Shown here piece after piece: positions 24,575 to 35,984 of a DNA stretch of 64,000 bases. Origin of the DNA: Margaritifera margaritifera (taxonomy: Eukaryota; Mollusca; Bivalvia; Unionida; Margaritiferidae); assembly GCA_029931535.1 (NCBI GenBank), contig JAQPZY010001498.1:2988001-3052000 (forward strand), in the 5' to 3' direction. A program made the translations under genes and the position numbers. The first letter of the stretch is position 1, and each line of letters opens with the position of its first letter. The notes under the pieces were generated by a model. It ran no database searches, was not told the DNA's origin, and saw only the letters and a list, made by a program, of their open reading frames with translations.

Positions 24575-24760
24575 TTAGAAAGGATATGCTGTGTCGCATT
24601 TCGTTCCTCGGATAAAAACACCCCGCTCAATGTCCGCGTTATAGCGAGAGCCATAATGATTGGATAAAACATCGACATATACTTCAACCTCATTACCATC
24701 GTGTGGGTGTGCCAGTGTGAAAAGCTGAAGGCTTGCGGGCGCAGAATTGCCCTTTAGCAC
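24575..24760 (-). pseudogene. unidentified reverse-strand reading frame in the GC-rich island
   Basis: Sixty-one codons on the minus strand, lying between the two plus-strand coding traces and divergent from the membrane-protein gene. The composition looks protein-like: contains FTLAHPHDGNEVEVYVDVL and RYNADIERGVFIRG. I do not recognise a family. It ends at a stop beside AYPF and may be a remnant of a longer gene or a chance frame in GC-rich DNA. Confidence 0.3.
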
Positions 24761-24861
24761 CCTGGTCGCTGGTGATCAATTAAAGTTCTACCTCACACTG
24801 CTCATCGAGGAACTATGTGTCTGCATACAAAGCTCGACGACCTGCAAGACTTTCGACTCAC

Positions 24862-25400
24862 CTGAATATCAGAGGTAGAGGCCGCCCTACATGCTGAGGC
24901 AGAGCAGCGGCGGGACCTCTACAAGAAGTACCACCGCGCTGTCGGCGTGGTGGACGGCGTCGATCGACGGCGCCCTGACCGTCTATCCATGGCGGGTGAC
25001 GTTGCAGGCGTAGCTCTGTTGACCACCATAAGCGACGTGCCCATGGTGGTTGGCCTCGATGGTCTGTCCTTGGACTGTGCCCTATTGTCCCTGATGGGGG
25101 CGTACATCAGCCGCCGATTCACCTCAAAGGCCAAAAAGCACTACGAATTCCGCATACTGCCGGAGGCCAAGCGCAACACCATCATGGACCCGGTATCCCG
25201 AGCGCTGCACGACCGCTCATACTCTGAGGAGGAGTTCCGGCTCATCCTCGATGAGCGCGAAATGTACGAGGTGTCCAAGAACGAGATCGGGCAAACTCGC
25301 AGATGGTGCATGCCGCACGATCCCTCGACGAGGCGGCAAAAAACCGGTTGATCCCCCTCAAAGGACGAGGACCGCGCAGACCTTCTGGCAGCGCTGGGTG
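24862..25400 (+). pseudogene. two-membrane-segment, coiled-coil protein of the GC-rich island
   Basis: A continuous plus-strand frame runs from about 24862 to 25290; an ATG is not evident, and the first GTG is at 24947. Order: a charged helical lead (EAALHAEAEQRRDLYKKYHR), a VDGVD turn, two hydrophobic segments at about 24993-25115 (AGVALLTTI and GLDGLSLDCALLSLMGAYI), then ISRRFTSKAKKHYEFRILPE and a helical tail (EEEFRLILDEREMYEVSKNE). After a frameshift near 25295 the homologous-looking tail continues (AARSLDEAAKNRLI). I recall this architecture in uncharacterised multicopy proteins of cnidarians and molluscs, sometimes near the fibre-like repeats. Membrane association is inferred from hydrophobicity; no function is known to me. 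Confidence 0.55.
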
Positions 25401-25519
25401 CACTTGGGAAGTCTTCTTGAGCTGTGCAGCGCCACCTGCCGCCGTCAGCGTGTGATACCCCATGGACGCCACTCTCCCCAAACGCTCCTCGACGACTGTA
25501 TTCATCGTGCGTCGCCGAC

Positions 25520-25980
25520 CTATGTGTCCTGATCGATGTCCATGGATTGTGGCACCACCGACATGCTGCCAGCTGTTCTAAGCTGCTCGGTTTCATAGGG
25601 GCCGTCGAGCACATATACATGTTCCATAAATACTTCTTCCGATACCTTAAACAAGAGTAAACGCAAGACGTATGTCGTAGGTGGGGCGGTGTTATACTCC
25701 CACAACATAAGGTGCGGGCCGTGAACCCAGTCATATCGACTTTGATCCGTTTTGCCTAGATGTGTAAGATAGATGTTGACCACGACAGAAAAAGAAAATA
25801 ATAATAGGCTTCCGGATGTCTGACGTAATCATCTGTTTCGTCATTACAGTGATCGGAGCCGTAGGTGATTTCGTACTCAAACATTATACCTTCATCATCG
25901 TCCGAGGATTAGCTCCACTCCTTCATACCTTTATACCGCTTCTGGACCCCCGTCGATACATATTGCTCGCGCTCATGTCT
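25520..25980 (-). pseudogene. unidentified reverse-strand protein remnant in the GC-rich island
   Basis: A minus-strand frame from 25783 to 25520 contains YDWVHGPHLMLWEY and EHVYVLDGPYETEQL. A second frame immediately upstream (about 25980-25790) contains an acidic stretch DDDEGIMFEYEITYGSD and RHPEAYYYFLFLSW. The two appear to be one gene split by a frameshift near 25785 and a stop near 25905. The amino-acid usage is protein-like, but I recognise no family. It is convergent with the membrane-protein gene. Confidence 0.35.
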
Positions 25981-26275
25981 ATGATGGTATAGCATAGACA
26001 CACCTCTTCTCTAATTGGTTGTTAGGTGGTGGTGGGATCCTCTCACACCCACAACAAGTATTAGTTGCCAAAACGTTTCGGTTCCCATGTGCCTCTCTGT
26101 AGTAAGGCCGGGCGGAGATGGCGCACAGTGGAGGGTGCTCTCTTTTGGCTGTCTTGCAGAAGCCAAACGGTAACCCACAAAAGCTCCCAGAGTCTAGCAA
26201 AAACGTTGCTGCACCGTGATATAGCAAAAGTGAATCAAGGTGGCCTCAAAGAGGCAGTCTACAACTACTAAACCT

Positions 26276-27527
26276 TTCACCCTTTGCGTTGCGTATCCAT
26301 AAAGCACTGTATATATGTCAAAATTGTGTCAGGTGCAGGAGGATCCATCAACATGATATGCAACAATTTTGTGTACTTTTAATGGCATACTCTATTGGCA
26401 ACATGATCAGCCAAAATGGGGATGACATGAGGAGTAATCTATATGGCAAATAAATGTGTGTCACGTCCAAAGAGAAATAATATTCAAACTCTAACAACGA
26501 GAGCTGTCCTATGTTTTTGAATGCCAAGAAGAGGCTAAGAATCAAACTTTACACAGGGAATCTCACTTGCCAGAGACTTTTTGGACCTTATGCCTTTTAA
26601 TTTATATGATCAAGCCTCATTTAGAATAGTGTAAAGTATCCACATGCATGTGTTCGCAAAGTAAGATTATCAGAGTTCACGTTGGTTCCTACAACACAAC
26701 ACAACATAGGCAAACAAACGTAAAACGGGTGTCCAATGAAGACACTCAGAGCTGGTTGGTACTTCAGATTTGTGGACTACAAATCATTTCTTTCTGTATT
26801 CGAAAATAAGTAGAATGTAATGGGTTGAAACTTTAATTAATATTCTATACCAGTTGGATAGATACACCCCTATGGGGTACACCCGCAATGGAATCTTACA
26901 TCATCTCACTAAGTATTTTTTTTTTCATCATTTTCAAATTTATTATTAAATGAAAAAGTCACCAGAAGTACTGGTGAGAACCACGAGTCAAAAATATGAG
27001 ACTGAAAAAGCTGATAAGATTTTCTCTGGGACTTGATCCCATGTTCCTAGTACCAAATAAAGGAAGATCAGAATCACTTATCTTTGTAAGAAAATGATCC
27101 AAAACTGATGATTTATAAAATCAAGTGTGCTGCCTTCCTTCAAACTTTTTCAAAACTCTGATAAAGATATGTCTTGCATCATCTGAAAGTCTTTGTAGTT
27201 CTGAAGAACTGCCAGTCAGGTTCAATTTTTGTTGAACATGAAACATTTCTGTACAACTTGTGTTCCCCGAGAGAAGGAAGTTTTGTTAATGTACTCTGAA
27301 TAGGGTTGGCATCATTTCTTCAGAAACATGCTGAAATAGCAAACCGTTCCCTCAAATATAGGAACCCTGCATAATCATTAAGAAACATTATGTTGGAGTG
27401 ATGTGCATGCAGTCAGACAGAGTTGGGTCTCAGTTTCCTTCTGAAGAATTATAATGGTTGCTATTTAGGGTATGGGAGATTGGTTCTGGCTATGTCACTA
27501 GAGTCTACTGAACCTGTTGTGAGTTTT
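26276..27527. other. non-coding stretch, no gene seen
   Basis: AT-rich spacer between the GC-rich island and the palindrome-ended element. No motif-bearing frame was found on either strand. Confidence 0.45.
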
Positions 27528-28096
27528 GATCGGTGTTATGAAACACCCAAATCCACCCAAATCCACACCAAATCCACCCAAATCCACACCAAATCCACCC
27601 AAATCCAAACCAAATCCACCCAAATCCAAACCAAATATACGAAATCTTATTGAGTCTACCGTCTCGTCTCTAAATTGCAACGCACTCCCATTTTTCATTC
27701 AAAGTCGACGTTCCTGTGTTTGGTTGATATATAAATACAAATGTAATTGACGAGTCGTATATCTTTAGACTGTAATCTTCACGCCATTAATAAATAAACA
27801 GACAAAGATTAATAAACGTTTCACTTAATTTAAATGAATAATTACAGCATGAAAATGCATAACAAACACCTAGTAAACAGGACTGATAAAGGACTGATAA
27901 AGAAATTATATATTGCGCATATCCGTTATAATTCTCATTCAAAGTCGGGTTTCACTATGTCCTCCAACTCGGTGCATCATTACATGTGCTAATATAACAG
28001 ACTCACCCTTAGTTGTATCCCTATATTTCGCGTTGTGACAACTATATATGCCGAAAATTGTTACAAAACATCTAGATTTGGGTGTTTCATGACACC
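27528..28096. mobile_element. putative palindrome-ended non-autonomous element
   Basis: Both ends carry the same roughly 22-base inverted repeat: ggtgttatgaaacacccaaa at about 27532-27551 and its complement at about 28075-28096. Each end is itself a near-palindrome around atga/tcat. The interior has two direct copies of cattcaaagtcg (about 27697 and 27938) and the minisatellite at 27546-27640. No protein is encoded. Confidence 0.4.
27546..27640 (+). repeat. 21-bp minisatellite, about 4.5 units
   Basis: Units of the type aaatccacccaaatccacacc, with a later variant where the second half ends in aaacc. Because 21 is divisible by three, both strands show short open frames with heptapeptide repeats; these are not evidence of a gene. 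Confidence 0.85.
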
Positions 28097-29945
28097 CAGT
28101 TTTGATTGCCCGTAAAATGTCTATGCAAAGTACACCTCAGATGCAGTAGACATCACTGTTTCACTCGAAATATGCAATATACTGAATTGTTTATTGTTCA
28201 CATCATTCTCTAAACTCCAAAAGTCCAATACCTGTTTGAAATGGTCAAATATGTTATGTGATTGGTAAGTTGATATATATTAATCATAAGCAAATACTAT
28301 ATTTCTGCCATCATAGAAGTTACTAACAATAATTAAATGGGTAATTGATCAGTATACAAATTTCGAGTCTGATAATGTTATTGTTTTTTGTTTATATGAT
28401 AAATTGTAACATTTATCTTTACTATAAATGTGTGTCCTATAGATCCGAATATTGGTATGCATAAAGAAAAAAGTGTAATAGATAATCATCTTTTGGTAGT
28501 TTCCAGTGTAAGTTTGGGGAATATTATGAACAATAAGTTTAAACATTTTCCCTGGTTAATTAAGTTGAAAATTTGCAAATAATTTGTGTATTCATACAGC
28601 TTACCTGTTTTTTGACAGAGATACTTTAATAAATAGACTGTCATATGCATAACATGAGCATGTTCCTTTCTTTTCTTCTAATATATGCGTATACACTGAG
28701 TCTCTAAATTATAAAATCAACTGTCATACGACATGAAAACCCATTATAATAGTAGGTGTTGTTACAGAACAAGAACAGTATGTCACTAACCTAAGATCGG
28801 GTGGCATAAACCTCATAAAGATCTTTCCATAATATGATAGTGTACGTGCGGCTTTTGTGGTGTAGTGCTATGAAAGATGCTATTACAAATCAAATTTACT
28901 CAAACTGTGGGAGTATTGGCTGAAAAAAGGACTTGAATTTAGAAAACTAAGAATTCAACCAAAGTGGGAAACATAGGTCACATTAACCGACTTTAGCAGT
29001 AGTACACTTATGTTGTGTAGTTCAAATCGAGATGCATATCAATGTCAATACCTGTGCATGTGGCAGTTTCTGAATAAAGGATCCGCCCACACTCACAAGG
29101 CATGATTAATAAAGCATGAAAGTAGTGCTTCTCAGATAGGACAAAGAAAACACATTTTGTTATTATACAGAAAAGAAAGCATTGAAAACAAAGAGAGCAG
29201 CTCGACATTGTCTCTTGGTCATCAATTTGTGCTTTGCAGGCGAGAATAGACCATGTCATCAGATAGATGTAGCCATTTGTTTTACGTCAGATGCTTAGAA
29301 ATGCTTACAAATTATAACTGATAATTTAACTTGCATGATGTAACAAGACGGTGATGGAAAAGATAACTTACCATGACTTTATAATGCATATGATGGTAAA
29401 ACAATATGTGGTCCAGAATGAGATAATAATGACGAACAAACGAAACTTTTCTAATACGAAACTACTTTGTATCTAACATTATACATTTCTCGAGTTTTTT
29501 GTGCTTTTAACTTGTTATACACATGAGGTTACCAATGAACCCAAGGTAAACAACATATTTTCTGTCATATCTTCCATTATTACACTCACTGAAGATTTCA
29601 GTTTTATCAATATAAGACTGTTGAGGCATGGTACCATGGTGACCATATTTTCAGGTGAACCTGTGTGATAGTCTGATGTACATTGTTTAACAAAATGTAT
29701 GGTACAGTTCAGAATGAAAATTGATAAAGTAAAGGTCAATCACCTGCTTGTCTCTTTAAATAGTTAACTGTATCGAGTAAACAGTTTAAATAAACATTGT
29801 AATGTAGTTAGTACTCAACTGACATTGCCAATATTTTAATGTCATGATTTCCAAAATAAAGAATTTGTACAGTACGGGATACATTTATAACTGTACGTTG
29901 GGAGTTGTTTTCCTAAATAATTTACGCTATATAAAATAAATTAGA
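28097..29945. other. non-coding stretch, no gene seen
   Basis: AT-rich spacer. The frames at 28349-28546, 29008-29259 and 29515-29739 have no recognisable motif or splice context. Confidence 0.45.
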
Positions 29946-30110
29946 TTTTATATAGATAGCGATCACTATGGAATTTGGTCGACCCTGATTTTGAAATTGT
30001 ACCTGCTATATGTAAAGACAATTGCATAAAAAATGTATAACGGCTCAAATACAAAACAGTTTCCCAACGTTTCAAGCTAAATGAGCTTTTCGTCAGGGGA
30101 AGAAACAATT
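29946..30110 (-). mobile_element. candidate Penelope-type terminal repeat fragment
   Basis: Read on the minus strand, a hammerhead-like core at 30103-30066 is followed by gaaacgttggg, atttgagccgttata and ggtcgaccaaattcc. Such 'gaaacgtt' termini are typical of Penelope-like terminal repeats in animal genomes. No reverse transcriptase lies beside it, so this would be a solo, truncated terminus. Confidence 0.4.
30066..30103 (-). ncRNA. hammerhead-ribozyme-like core, second family
   Basis: Minus strand: CTGACGA, a hairpin AAGCT-CATTT-AGCTT with a perfect five-base stem, then GAAACG. AACG could pair with CGTT about 30 bases downstream as stem III, placing a cleavable site before ATA. Stem I is not convincing in the flanking sequence. 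Confidence 0.4.
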
Positions 30111-30229
30111 TACATCCACAAAACAAACACTAAACGCAAAAGCCAAGAAGAATTCATGACTTTTACATGTTTCAATGACGGGGAAATAAACAAACAAAGG
30201 ATAAACAATAGAAGAAAGAAAAAAGACAT

Positions 30230-30337
<108 letters not shown>

Positions 30338-30952
30338 TCACGTTCGAGAGAGTTCAACCCAAATAAGAGAAACAAAATGTAGATTTCATTTATTCATCAG
30401 ATTTTGAGATATTGTCTGCCTTCACTAATCTTTCTGTTTTGAACATTGCTTCTCTCCAGAAAATAAAGACTTTATAAACATCACGCAAAAACTTTCTTTT
30501 TAAGAATTTGAGAATAAGATTAATGCTTTATTTTGGGTTAAAGGTAAGTAGTTAATTTCCACCTCTTCACTAAAAGCTTACAATCTCTATCAAATATTTG
30601 ATAGTAATATGTAGTGCGTCTCAAAATCTGTTGAGATTTATTCAAGACATTTTCTTATTTTCGAGCTTTTATTTCGGGACATACAGTAGATTGTTACCTC
30701 TTACATATTTTGGGAAAGTGTGGCTCATTTTTTCCAAGAGTACCCTGTTTATGTCACATACTAATATGTCAGGGTTGGGAATTTGAGCTAGAAAAATTGC
30801 TTTGATTGAGAGTATGCTCATTGTTATAACATTACAAACTTATAAGATTTACTCCATTGAAAATTACAAGAATGCTTCTTTCGATTTCATTATATTCAAT
30901 ATTCTAGGACATGGACATGTTTTTTTTACAAATGTCTCACAAAGGCTGACAG
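30338..30952. other. non-coding stretch, no gene seen
   Basis: AT-rich sequence with no supported coding segment; it would be intronic or intergenic upstream of the candidate exon at 30953. Confidence 0.4.
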
Positions 30953-31139
30953 TAGAGGAGTTCAGTCTATAATTTTCTTGATTCCTGAGCTGTATAACAT
31001 TCAGCGGGACACCACATTGTTGGCAAGGACCCTTAGCTGTTGCGTGAAGAGATTTGCCAAAAATACTCCCTTCTCCAGCATCAAGAGAATTTACATTCGC
31101 ATTGACATGTCAAATCCATGGTTGCAAGAAACTAAACAG
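30953..31139 (+). CDS. candidate internal exon, function unknown
   Basis: A 187-base open segment preceded by ctgacag and followed by gtcggt, fitting AG...GT splice sites. Its frame opens just at the acceptor and leaves in phase 0. The translation contains SIIFLIPELYNIQRDTTLL, RTLSCCVKRFAKNTPFSSIK and IYIRIDMSNPWLQETKQ, with protein-like composition unlike the surrounding AT-rich translations. I do not recognise the family. Its phase does not directly join the exon at 34423, so either an exon lies between or it belongs to another gene or pseudogene. The start is uncertain because a second acceptor (attcag at about 31004) is also possible. Confidence 0.35.
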
Positions 31140-33090
31140 GTCGGTTTCATAATATTGTACTAATTGGCATTAAATAGAAGTGAGAACTAACTGTTTGAAT
31201 GTGCTTTGTAGCAAATGAATTGTCAGTGCATCATCTGCAGTTTTATCTCTTAGAACAAATGGGTTAGAACATTTTCTATATTATCCCATTTGTTTGAAAC
31301 GCATCGAAAAAGATTTGAAGGCAACATTTCCTATATAGATATAGAAGGATAAAAATGATTAAAAAGTTTTACAAGTTTGGTCACTGGAATAAATATTCTT
31401 TAACAATTTATAAATTTATGTTTTCTATAAGTATATAAATGTATTTCATGTTTTCCGGAATACTGTCATTATTGCTAGTCTTTTTGTGAAATGAACAGAA
31501 TTCGAGTTATTGTCCATTCATTTATTAGGCTTACAGGCCATTCATACATCTGCTCGTCAGGCTGACTGGACGTCCACCACATTTTAGTTTTATCTCTTAT
31601 CTTTCGATCTTTTGAGCTGAATGAATAAAAGCACGTATAATTTATATAATTAGTAAAATCTGTGTCGCATACCACATCGTGGGACCTATTATCTTGGTCA
31701 CTGATCAATATTACTCTCTTTATTTCCCTTGCAACATTTTGACTCCAAAGCTGTTTGATATATTTCCCACTATCTAAAATATAGCGTATATCATAACTGG
31801 GGGATATTTCCAAGGTCAAGATCAAAGGTTAGTATCACTAACTTGTGTAAATGCTCTCTAACTATACAACAATTTGAGACAGATGAATAATTCTATGTAT
31901 ACTACTTTATCACATGCCTAGCATGTTATTTACCTGAATATACAAATATAATAGTTTTCAGATATGTAACGCGTGTAATAACATGTCATGACGTTACAAA
32001 ATGACATCATAACGTTATGGAAAGGAAGGGCGTAACGTCTGAGGCATCGGAATGTTTTTCAAGTCATTTATCTACACTATTCTGTTGTTTGGTCAAATAA
32101 AAGCAGTATTTTTCGTCATGCGATAAATATAATATTGCACATATGTGCTCGTTTGAAATGAAATTTTTGAAACTCCTCGAACAATTTAAATATTTTGCTC
32201 GCCTAAGCTAAAAAAAAATAGGAATTAATCTACTCGTTTCATAAATGTCTTTTAAAATGGGCACGCCTGTAAGATCCTGTATGTATCACAAGAAAAAAAA
32301 GTGTTGAGGTCCACATTCATGGTCTCATTTTAAGGACTAAGGTCAATTTTTTTTGTTTCTTCTCCACAGCCATTCAGTATGGGGTTGAAATTGGAAACAT
32401 ATGTATAACATCCAGCAATTATATCGCATACAATATTCACTATGCTACCTTTATTGTCAAAGTCACATATAAACATTACTTTAAGTTTCTGCCTTATAAT
32501 TCTTGAGCCGATTAAATTTGAGATATATAATTTGTTTGTGTATATATCACTACCACAGAGTGTGCAGTGTACCACAATTGAGACTAATAACAAGGCTACA
32601 GTAGGAATTAGTTTTCATGCCTGGTCTGTTAATCCAAATAACAGTCTCTAATATCATAACTCATTATTGTGACTTCACTATAGCAAACGGATGACATAAA
32701 TTTACAGAATATATTTGTTTTTAACTGATATTGCACGATGAAGTGCATTGTAGGTATATACAGGTGTACTTTATTGTTATTATGAACATCACACTCCTAC
32801 TGTTATATTGCCGCTATAGCATATTTGAGAATACAAAATTCAAATGCATTTTCATTTAAGGTCTTTGAAGAAGAATGGGCAAACAAAAGTGGAGGTAATT
32901 GTTACGGAATTATGTATTATTTCGTTTTTAAATAATGGTATAGTTTTATGATCTCCGCATAATAGTCTAACAGCTGTCATCTTGCAGAAAATACATATAC
33001 TGTATTTCAATATGACTCAGTACAGTGGGCTTGTGAAATATTGTCGGTTATAGCATTATATCACGTGATTTAGCACGTGAGAATTGAACT
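31140..33090. other. non-coding stretch, no gene seen
   Basis: AT-rich. Short palindromic phrases around cgttac/gtaacg lie at about 31968-32030. The minus frame at 31475-31825 has no recognisable motif. Confidence 0.4.
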
Positions 33091-33099
33091 TCTGACCTA

Positions 33100-33832
33100 G
33101 ATTCTATGTTCAAATAAGAAGTCAATACTTTGTTGACTGGTAATAACGTCAGTGCACAGGTACTTTAGCTGTGTCACGCATAACCTAGTTTCTGATTGGT
33201 TCGGAGAAGGTTGTTTTCTAGAAGGATTAAATTGTTTTTAAGTCACAATACAGTTTAAATTGGTTTTCCTTATTCTGTTCTGCGAGAGTCGGAAGCTATA
33301 TAATAAGATGTATTGCTGTGTTTGGGATTCTTTCAGAGTTCGTTCAGCCTGAGAGGTCATAAACGAGATTGGTTCATTTTGTGTGTGGATATTCTGTTTC
33401 AGTGATATTATTATTATTATACAGTACATTCTGGATTCAGTACTGCTACTTAAACTTTAAGAATTATACAGCTCCGTGGAATTATCGGAAACATTTCTAG
33501 AACTTGTGTGATATTCCATATTCACAAGGGCTATTTGGAATTAATAACACTTGGATATAACTGATTCTTGTTAGTACATCAGTACAGTGAAGGTTTCATT
33601 CGGAATCTTTTTCATTCTGAATATTTGGATTAACTTCCGGATCAGTGAACTTTCGAGCAATTTAGGACTTTTAAGGATATTCTATACTGTAAGTTATTTT
33701 TAATTCTTTCACTTTGATTGTTTGTTGAAATATTTTAATATTTTAGGAAATTAAATATTTGTTTTAAATCTTGAAAGCTTGTTTGAGTCTTTTCTTTTGT
33801 TACATTTACCCCTAGTCGTAACAGTAATGTAC
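33100..33832 (+). repeat. LTR-like dispersed repeat, copy 1
   Basis: Ends in gtcgtaaca and shares segments with the reverse-oriented copies at 52805-53660 and 59159-59690: the GCACAGGTA...AGCTGTGTCACG region, an A/T-rich tail and the terminus. Promoter-like and processing features are a TATA-like ctatataat at 33296-33304 and a splice-donor-like ctgtaagt near 33688-33695. This arrangement (promoter, donor, short tail, TG/CA-type terminus) suggests a solo LTR or LTR-retrotransposon leader. No gag or pol is nearby. Confidence 0.45.
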
Positions 33833-34422
33833 CTGGTAGTTGGGTCAGAGAGGGCAATTTATTTAACATTTAAATTTCACGGTCCAGAAACGTCAAACTA
33901 GTATGAGAGGGGACAATAAAACTAAAACAGTAGCCATAATACCTTAGTCTGTGCCTTGAAATAATAATACACTGAGTTTAATTTGTGGATAATATCTTTA
34001 TCACAAAAACGACAAACTTATACTAAAATCTCTTGATTTTTGCCACTTCTCACCACTCTTCACAAAGTCAGCTTAACATAGTTTAACTTTACAATCTGCT
34101 AGTAAACTTATTTTTTATATATGTACAAATATCTTTCTATCTAAAATGTTTCAAATCATTTGGTAGGTACCATATTGTTACTCGCGTTTTTATTACAATT
34201 CAAATTAGGGTTGAATAAAAATGTTAATTCTTATACTGCATTATCTAGAATGGATGCTGTGGATTCAGAAATCTTTAATTCATAATTCCCTAATGAGATT
34301 ATTTTGTACGTGTGAATTGTATAATCAGCATTTTTATATGGAGATAAATGGATAAACAAATTTGACTCATTGTTTAATATATAATATTGTGGTTTGCAAT
34401 TAAAATCGTTTTACCTGTGCAG
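33833..34422. other. non-coding stretch upstream of candidate exon
   Basis: No coding segment recognised; probably intron or upstream flank of the candidate gene. Confidence 0.4.
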
Positions 34423-34500
34423 CTCATACACTTTCAGAAGATAAAGCCGAAGACTTGTCACTAAAAGTCGATGAAAAACAGGAGCAGAAGAAACAAGGAG
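34423..34500 (+). CDS. candidate small exon (charged linker)
   Basis: A 78-base open segment bounded by acctgtgcag and gtatct. Entering with two bases of a split codon, it reads HTLSEDKAEDLSLKVDEKQ and EQKKQG and leaves with one base, G. That G plus the GT starting the exon at 39195 makes a glycine codon, so the phases agree. The peptide is acidic and lysine-rich, as in a disordered linker. The intervening intron would be about 4.7 kb and contain the 62-bp satellite. Confidence 0.5.
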
Positions 34501-35473
34501 GTATCTCAAGTTTTTATTTTTTCTTTATCTTTTTGTTGTTGGTTTTTTTTTTTTTGTGTTGTTTGTTTTTTCAAATATTGTCGGTTGCCTTTTACTAATG
34601 ATGTCTGAAATCTGTTTAGTTACTATGTTGATAGATCCCATGTTAACACATTATTGCAAGATATCGGTTTGCTACCTCAATATAAAAAATTAAAAGCTTA
34701 TATTCATAACTCATGAATTTATTTTGACTTTATGAAGTCATATTTCGCCTTTACAGCCTTAGCTAAATATGATTATGAATAAAGAAAAGGGACAAACACG
34801 GGAGAGTACGATGTACAGGTTGGGGTCAATAAACATCAAAATATTATTCTGGGTGGCCCCTATGTCATGCTGTCAGTTACTATTTGACATTTTAATGAAA
34901 CTAAGAGATGGAAATTGCTGCAAGGCTGGCAAGTTCAGCATCAACGAGCATACAAAAATGGATCAGAGTTGGATACCTTTGCGAGAAATATTTACTTTAT
35001 CGTAAAATAGCAAAACCGATGAAACCTGACCAATGGAAAACAAAAGATTCCATTTTATAATCCGAACTTTAATTAGCGATTTATCTGAAAAATGCACAAA
35101 GTTTTGGGGTCTTTCTGTAATACTATACCATACATAGGTGCATACATGTCACATAAAAAGTTTAGGTTACATTAAGTAAGAAACCTAACATCAACATGTC
35201 AAAACTTTTACTTATTTCATGCTCAAATATCAAGAAAAATTGCAACTGAATGTATGCAATCTTATAAAACAATCCTTTCTTCAAAGTATAGGGCATACAC
35301 GGTATATATTACCTTCGCCACAGCTGTCAGCATAGTGTACACTCCAATGTTGTTCTGTTTGTCGGGCAGCAATATAGTGGTGTACGCAAGGTGTTGTGGG
35401 TAAATTACATAAACTCTATTTATAGCAACAAGTTTAATTCGTAACTTTCCCTATTTACGTTTTGTGGAAACCT

Positions 35474-35590
35474 TTTTTGTGGTTTCAGAGTTGCTTGACA
35501 TTTTGCTTTTGCACGCGAGAAACACATTGGTTGTCATTGGATCTGTAAATATGAAACTATGATGATATTCAGCTGAAATATTGATGACAT
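35474..35590 (+). repeat. direct repeat, copy 1 of 2
   Basis: Shares tttgtggttt, gcacgc.agaa.cacattggttgtc, and aaactatgatgatattcag with 35985-36105, in the same order and spacing. Probably a tandem or segmental duplication with about 500-base spacing. Confidence 0.6.
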
Positions 35591-35984
35591 TTTGTAATGT
35601 TCTGCCTTTTTATGTATTTGTATGTGTCAGTTTGTATATCTCTCTATATGTAAAGTGTTTCTCTGTCTCCTTATTCTAGAAAACAAAAAGTTCAGAGGTC
35701 ATATATTCTCAATAATTGGCATATATTCAAGTATCGTTCTAAGCCATGATAGAGAAGTAATAGATACTTTTAAGTAAGATAAATATACCAAGTCTTACAT
35801 GTTCTATCATTCTTTCTGATATCTCTCTCCCTCTCTCTCTCAGACCGCCAAATATCTACATATATTGTATACTGTCTGTATTTATGTATTGTAAGACAGT
35901 GAGCCAAGGGCTCCTCAACATTTGCAATCTTGCTTCTTGTCGGAGGGAATAAAAAAATTAAAAAAACATTAGAAATGAAAAGCC

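Larger units (their letters stand above)
23944..26275. mobile_element. GC-rich foreign island with phage-fibre-like and membrane-protein genes
   Basis: Base composition changes sharply from AT-rich to visibly GC-rich at the Penelope junction and returns gradually after about 25700. Coding traces include fibre-like repeats (23945-24340, plus), a two-membrane-segment/coiled-coil protein (about 24862-25400, plus), and unidentified minus frames (24575-24760 and 25520-25980). All are interrupted. I found no terminal repeats, integrase, polymerase or capsid gene. It could be a fragment of an endogenous virus, a large DNA transposon or a horizontally acquired segment. Confidence 0.55.

Noticed and set aside
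25141..25734. 197-codon minus-strand frame in the GC-rich island
   Set aside because: It overlaps the better supported plus-strand membrane-protein reading, is arginine/serine-rich as expected of a shadow of GC-rich coding DNA, and has no motif.
26980..27060. tRNA-like or tRNA-derived SINE phrase near gacttgatccca
   Set aside because: No cloverleaf or A-box/B-box spacing could be built around it.
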